Of a stretch of DNA of 64,000 bases, positions 60,941-64,000 are shown piece after piece. The DNA is from Rhynchopus euleeides (Eukaryota > Euglenozoa > Diplonemea > Diplonemida > Diplonemidae), in NCBI GenBank assembly GCA_963210315.1, contig OY723257.1, positions 682,001 to 746,000 on the forward strand, given 5' to 3'. The notes below the pieces were generated by a model. The model worked only from the letters and a program-made list of their open reading frames with translations, was not told the origin of the DNA and searched no databases. Every line of letters begins with the position of its first letter. Position 1 is the stretch's first letter. A program made the translations under genes and the position numbers.

Positions 60941-63013
60941 TCACCGCACCGCTTGGTGTGGGTCGCGCTCCTCGCCAGCCGCACAGAGCTCGATGAACTC
61001 CACATCGTGGATCTTCTTATAGTTGACCACAAGCGTGGGGTTGTTCGGGTCCAGCTGCCTGGCTGTCTCGAAGTCCTCCGCCGCCTCCTCGAACTTCTCG
61101 ATGCTTTTAAAGGCGAAGGCGCGGCGGAAGTGGGCCTGCGCGCTCAGCGGCTGCAGCTGGATCACCTTTGTGAAGTCCTGTATAGCCTCGTGGTACCTTC
61201 CTTCATTCTGGAAGGACTTCGCCCTCTCGTGGATGTAAGGCGCAACGTTGGGGCGCAGTCTGATCGCGTTGGAAAACGCGTGAATCGCCTCGCTGTGCCT
61301 CTGCGAATTGGCAAAGGCAATCCCCATGTGATACCAGCAGTCGTGCGCGTCGAGGCTGAGCGCATCCAATTCCAGGCTCTTGTGGAGATCGCTGATCGTC
61401 TCAGAGTACATCCGCAGCTCGTAGAACGCCTTCCCGCGCAGGAAGTACAGCTTTCCCTCCTCCCCCTCAATGGCAATCGCCTTCGTCAGGTCCTCCGTCG
61501 CCTCCTTAAACATCCCGATGTCGATATAGCAGTGCGCCCTATTGTAGAGGTACTCCACATTGCTGGGCTCCTTGTCGATCGCCTCCTGCAGGTCCCGGAT
61601 AGCCATGTCGTGCTTCTTCAGGTATTTGAAAGCCATCGCCCTGTTGTTGAAAACCTGCGCGTCGTGGCAGTTCAGCGAGAAGGCCTTGTTGAAGTCAGCC
61701 ACAGCCGCGTCGTACCTCCCCAGCCAGAGGAAGCTCTTCCCGCGGTAGAAGTAGTTCACCGCAAAATCGTCCTTCAGCTGGATCGCCTTTGTGAATGCCC
61801 CCACCGCTAGGTCGTAATACAGCAGGTCACAATACACCAAACCCAGGGCCTCATAGGCACGCCTGTCATTCGGCGATGCCTGCAGCACTTTGGTGAAGCA
61901 CTCCATCGCCTGGAACAGCTGCGCGTTGGGGGAGACGTGGAACATCAACCCGAGGTGGAAGAGGGCTGGGATGAAATCGGGGTTGACCTCCAAAGCCTTT
62001 TTGAACTGCACAATCGCCTCGTCGATGTTGCCCTGCTCCTGATACACGATCCCCTTCGAGTGGTAGTTGTTCTCGTCGTCGGGGACACGCTGGATCGCAT
62101 CGTCAAAATCGGTTATCGCAGCGTCAAACGACTTCATGCACAGCGCGGCATTCCCTCGGTTGAAGTAGATATTCGCATTCTCTGGATCTCGCTGGATCGC
62201 CTTGTCGAAATCCTCTAGAGCCTCTTCATACCTCTGCAGCTGGAAGTACGCCAACCCTCTGTTGTTGTAGAATATCGCTCTCTCCGGGTCGTTCTCCAGC
62301 GCCTTCCAGAAGTGCTGCACCGCAGACTTGTAATCCTGCTTCTCGAAGAAAGACAGCCCCAGGTTGTTGTGCGCCATGGCGTTCTTATCCTCCATCTCCA
62401 CCGCCTGCTTCAGATCGTTGATGCTCTCCGTCAGCAGCCCCAGCTCGCGCAGCGTGTTGCCTCTGTAGTACAGCGCCTTGCTCCGCACCCGCTTCCCCGA
62501 GGAACTCTCCTTCTCCTTGCGCTCCTCAAGGGTCAGCGCCTGTGTATACTGCTCGATAGCACCCTTCTTGTCACCCATGTCGTAATACGTCAACCCGAGG
62601 TGGTAGTGCCAGGTCCCATTCGTGGGGTCGAGGTATATCGCACGGATGAAGTCGTTGATTGAATCCTCGAGCTTTCCCATGTAGCGGAAGCAGATGCCTC
62701 GGAATCCGTAGTACTCCGGCTTGCTGTCGTCGATCTGAATGGCCATGGTGTAGTCAAACAGCGCCCGTCTGTACTCAAGGAGATTTCGCCAGCAGTTCCC
62801 CCGGATGTGGAAATACCTGCTCGTTGCAGGGCGCAGGATAATCGCCTGGTTGAACTTGTCGATCGCCTCGCGGTACATCGCTGACACAGCCTGCGGCGTC
62901 TTGCACGAGGGGGCTTTTTTCATCAGCAGCTGCCCCTCGCTGTGAAGGTCCTTGCCCTTCTTCGCCTTGTTCTCCTTCTCCTTCCCACCGGAGGCGCTCT
63001 CGAGCTTCCACAT
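60941..63013 (-). CDS. TPR-repeat protein, 690 residues, single exon
   Basis: The ATG at 63013 begins MWKLESASGG; a Lys-rich, probably disordered start (about 30 residues) follows. From about residue 45 to 670 the chain is an almost unbroken series of 34-residue tetratricopeptide repeats, at least 15. Typical units read YYNRGLAYFQLQRYEEALED, YFNRGNAALCMKSFDAAITD and YNRAHCYIDIGMFKEATEDL. No catalytic domain, signal peptide or membrane segment is present. Long TPR-only proteins act as scaffolds, for instance in transport complexes of cilia or in chaperone binding; which applies here cannot be told. The C-terminus (AAGEERDPHQAVR) is hydrophilic. No intron or frameshift is visible. Confidence 0.9.
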   Translation of the reverse strand: MWKLESASGGKEKENKAKKGKDLHSEGQLLMKKAPSCKTPQAVSAMYREAIDKFNQAIILRPATSRYFHIRGNCWRNLLEYRRALFDYTMAIQIDDSKPEYYGFRGICFRYMGKLEDSINDFIRAIYLDPTNGTWHYHLGLTYYDMGDKKGAIEQYTQALTLEERKEKESSSGKRVRSKALYYRGNTLRELGLLTESINDLKQAVEMEDKNAMAHNNLGLSFFEKQDYKSAVQHFWKALENDPERAIFYNNRGLAYFQLQRYEEALEDFDKAIQRDPENANIYFNRGNAALCMKSFDAAITDFDDAIQRVPDDENNYHSKGIVYQEQGNIDEAIVQFKKALEVNPDFIPALFHLGLMFHVSPNAQLFQAMECFTKVLQASPNDRRAYEALGLVYCDLLYYDLAVGAFTKAIQLKDDFAVNYFYRGKSFLWLGRYDAAVADFNKAFSLNCHDAQVFNNRAMAFKYLKKHDMAIRDLQEAIDKEPSNVEYLYNRAHCYIDIGMFKEATEDLTKAIAIEGEEGKLYFLRGKAFYELRMYSETISDLHKSLELDALSLDAHDCWYHMGIAFANSQRHSEAIHAFSNAIRLRPNVAPYIHERAKSFQNEGRYHEAIQDFTKVIQLQPLSAQAHFRRAFAFKSIEKFEEAAEDFETARQLDPNNPTLVVNYKKIHDVEFIELCAAGEERDPHQAVR

Positions 63014-63789
63014 CGTGCAGGGGGTGCACCCTCAAGGGGCGGGGGAGCAGGGGTGCGTGGCAGATGGGCACGCGCGCCCCCAGTGTGCCAGCTGCGGCAC
63101 CTGTTGGGGTGAGGGGGTGGCTGGTGATGTAGGATGTAGGCCAATTAGGGGTGTGTGATGATGTGTTGAGTCCCTGGTATGGTGTAGTGCAGTGCAGTGC
63201 CTGCCAGTTGTGTGTATCTAAGCGAAGCATCAGGAGGGCGGGGGGGGGGGGGGGGGTAGGGGGGGCCATATGTCCGTTTAAAAGCGTGAGAAAGCCGAAA
63301 ATTTCGGTTTTGCAAAAAATCGACCTTCTAGGTGGTTCTGACCCCAAAACCCTCTCCAATGGTCTGGCTGACGCCCAAAAAAAAGTCAAATTTGGGTACT
63401 TCTTGGGTACTTGTTGGGTCACCGAAAAAGGGGGGGGGGGTGTCAAAACTTATTTTCTTGGGTGGAAAAATTCGACCTCCCAGAATCGTGATGTTCTTCC
63501 CCCATCGTACTTTTTGGACTCCGCGCGGATCGTAGTGGGGTCATTTTTGTGGTCTAGGTGACAAACTTCACCCGTGAAATGCGGGTCTGGTTCAGGCAGT
63601 TGTGCCTGTGAATGCTGGGAGGAGAGGAGTGGGAGATCAGTTCAGGGGCACTTTGCTGGTTGAGGGTTACAACAAAAAGGGACCTGCAGGCAGGAAGTGA
63701 GGGGAGGGGGTGGGGGGTTTTGGGGCTGTGGCACCCGCACTCTCTCTACGGCTCTACTGGCTTACTCCAGCCTCTGGACCGTCTACGCT
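63014..63789. other. Intergenic region at right end
   Basis: A G run lies at about 63239-63256. Repeated AAAAAATCGACCTTC and AAATTCGACCTCCC-like words occur near 63316 and 63467. No gene. Confidence 0.4.
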
Positions 63790-64000
63790 CTACTCTCCTT
63801 CTTCAACCGCTGGAATCTCGATGTGTTCCGTGTCGTGGTCCTGAAGCTTCGCGAGTAACTCTTCCTGACTCCACTCTGGGCGGACTACGAGTTCCCTCGC
63901 CTCCGCATATTCCCTCAGTTCCGACAGAGTAAAACACCGGTCCATACTCTCAATGAGTTCAAGAATAGCGGGTATGTTTTTACTCTGGCAGTTGAGGATC
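63790..64000 (-). CDS. Partial gene, C-terminal end, runs off the window
   Basis: The minus strand is open from the window edge to a TAG at 63790 and encodes about 69 residues: ILNCQSKNIPAILELIESMD, then RCFTLSELREYAEARELVVR and PEWSQEELLAKLQDHDTEHI, ending in an acidic EIPAVEEGE. The composition is convincingly coding. The pattern of short helices (LSELREYAEAR, SQEELLAKL) faintly recalls a SAP-type motif, but this is weak. The start lies beyond the window. Confidence 0.6.
   Translation of the reverse strand, partial: ILNCQSKNIPAILELIESMDRCFTLSELREYAEARELVVRPEWSQEELLAKLQDHDTEHIEIPAVEEGE

Overview
This window looks like nuclear DNA from a unicellular eukaryote. It is GC-rich and full of poly-G/poly-C runs and microsatellites. 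Most protein genes lie on the minus strand. Several are interrupted by short introns (68 to 306 bases) that obey GT-AG and often begin GTATG. The genes are typical eukaryotic ones: ATAD5/ELG1, ARL8, a DeSI peptidase, an RRM protein and an RIIa-type docking protein. Intron-poor genes, pyrimidine-rich acceptors just upstream of start codons and a tyrosine-recombinase retrotransposon would fit a euglenozoan such as a diplonemid, but that is a guess; no spliced leader or rRNA was recognised to settle it.

Layout. 1-300 is the edge of a gene with a DUF6273-like end. 0.4-5.9 kb is gene-poor: dispersed hairpin repeats, a decayed gene, a nested pair of inverted-repeat elements (the outer one with a perfect 7-base target duplication) and two small MITE families. 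6.2-12.0 kb holds a three-exon gene for an ATAD5/ELG1-like PCNA unloader. 13.4-16.8 kb is an apparently intact two-gene DNA transposon with terminal and subterminal inverted repeats. 16.9-29 kb alternates SINE-like and inverted-repeat elements with genes for a DeSI/PPPDE peptidase, a coiled-coil protein and an unknown protein. 29.0-30.3 kb is a four-exon ARL8 gene.

30.5-54.2 kb is a large direct segmental duplication. Copy B (48,970-54,196) is compact. Copy A (30,497-47,512) carries the same sequence, including a near-identical secreted nucleoside hydrolase gene, but is split by two insertions. The first (32,541-40,371) is a head-to-tail pair of units with identical 5' ends and identical hairpin-rich 3' ends; the 7-kb unit carries coding fragments (one a class III cyclase) and a satellite array. 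The second (40,801-45,480) is a tyrosine-recombinase retrotransposon with split direct repeats, gag and recombinase in one frame separated by a single UGA, and reverse transcriptase/RNase H last. Between the copies lies a broken METTL-type methyltransferase gene.

54.3-64 kb is gene-rich: an ankyrin-repeat protein, an RNA-binding protein with two RRMs and a CID-like domain, a tandem pair encoding the same 60-residue RIIa/Dpy-30-like protein, a 690-residue TPR protein and the end of another gene. No operon-like functional grouping is evident. The clearest story is layered mobile-element activity on a recently duplicated locus, where copy B supplies a comparison for dating and delimiting the insertions.
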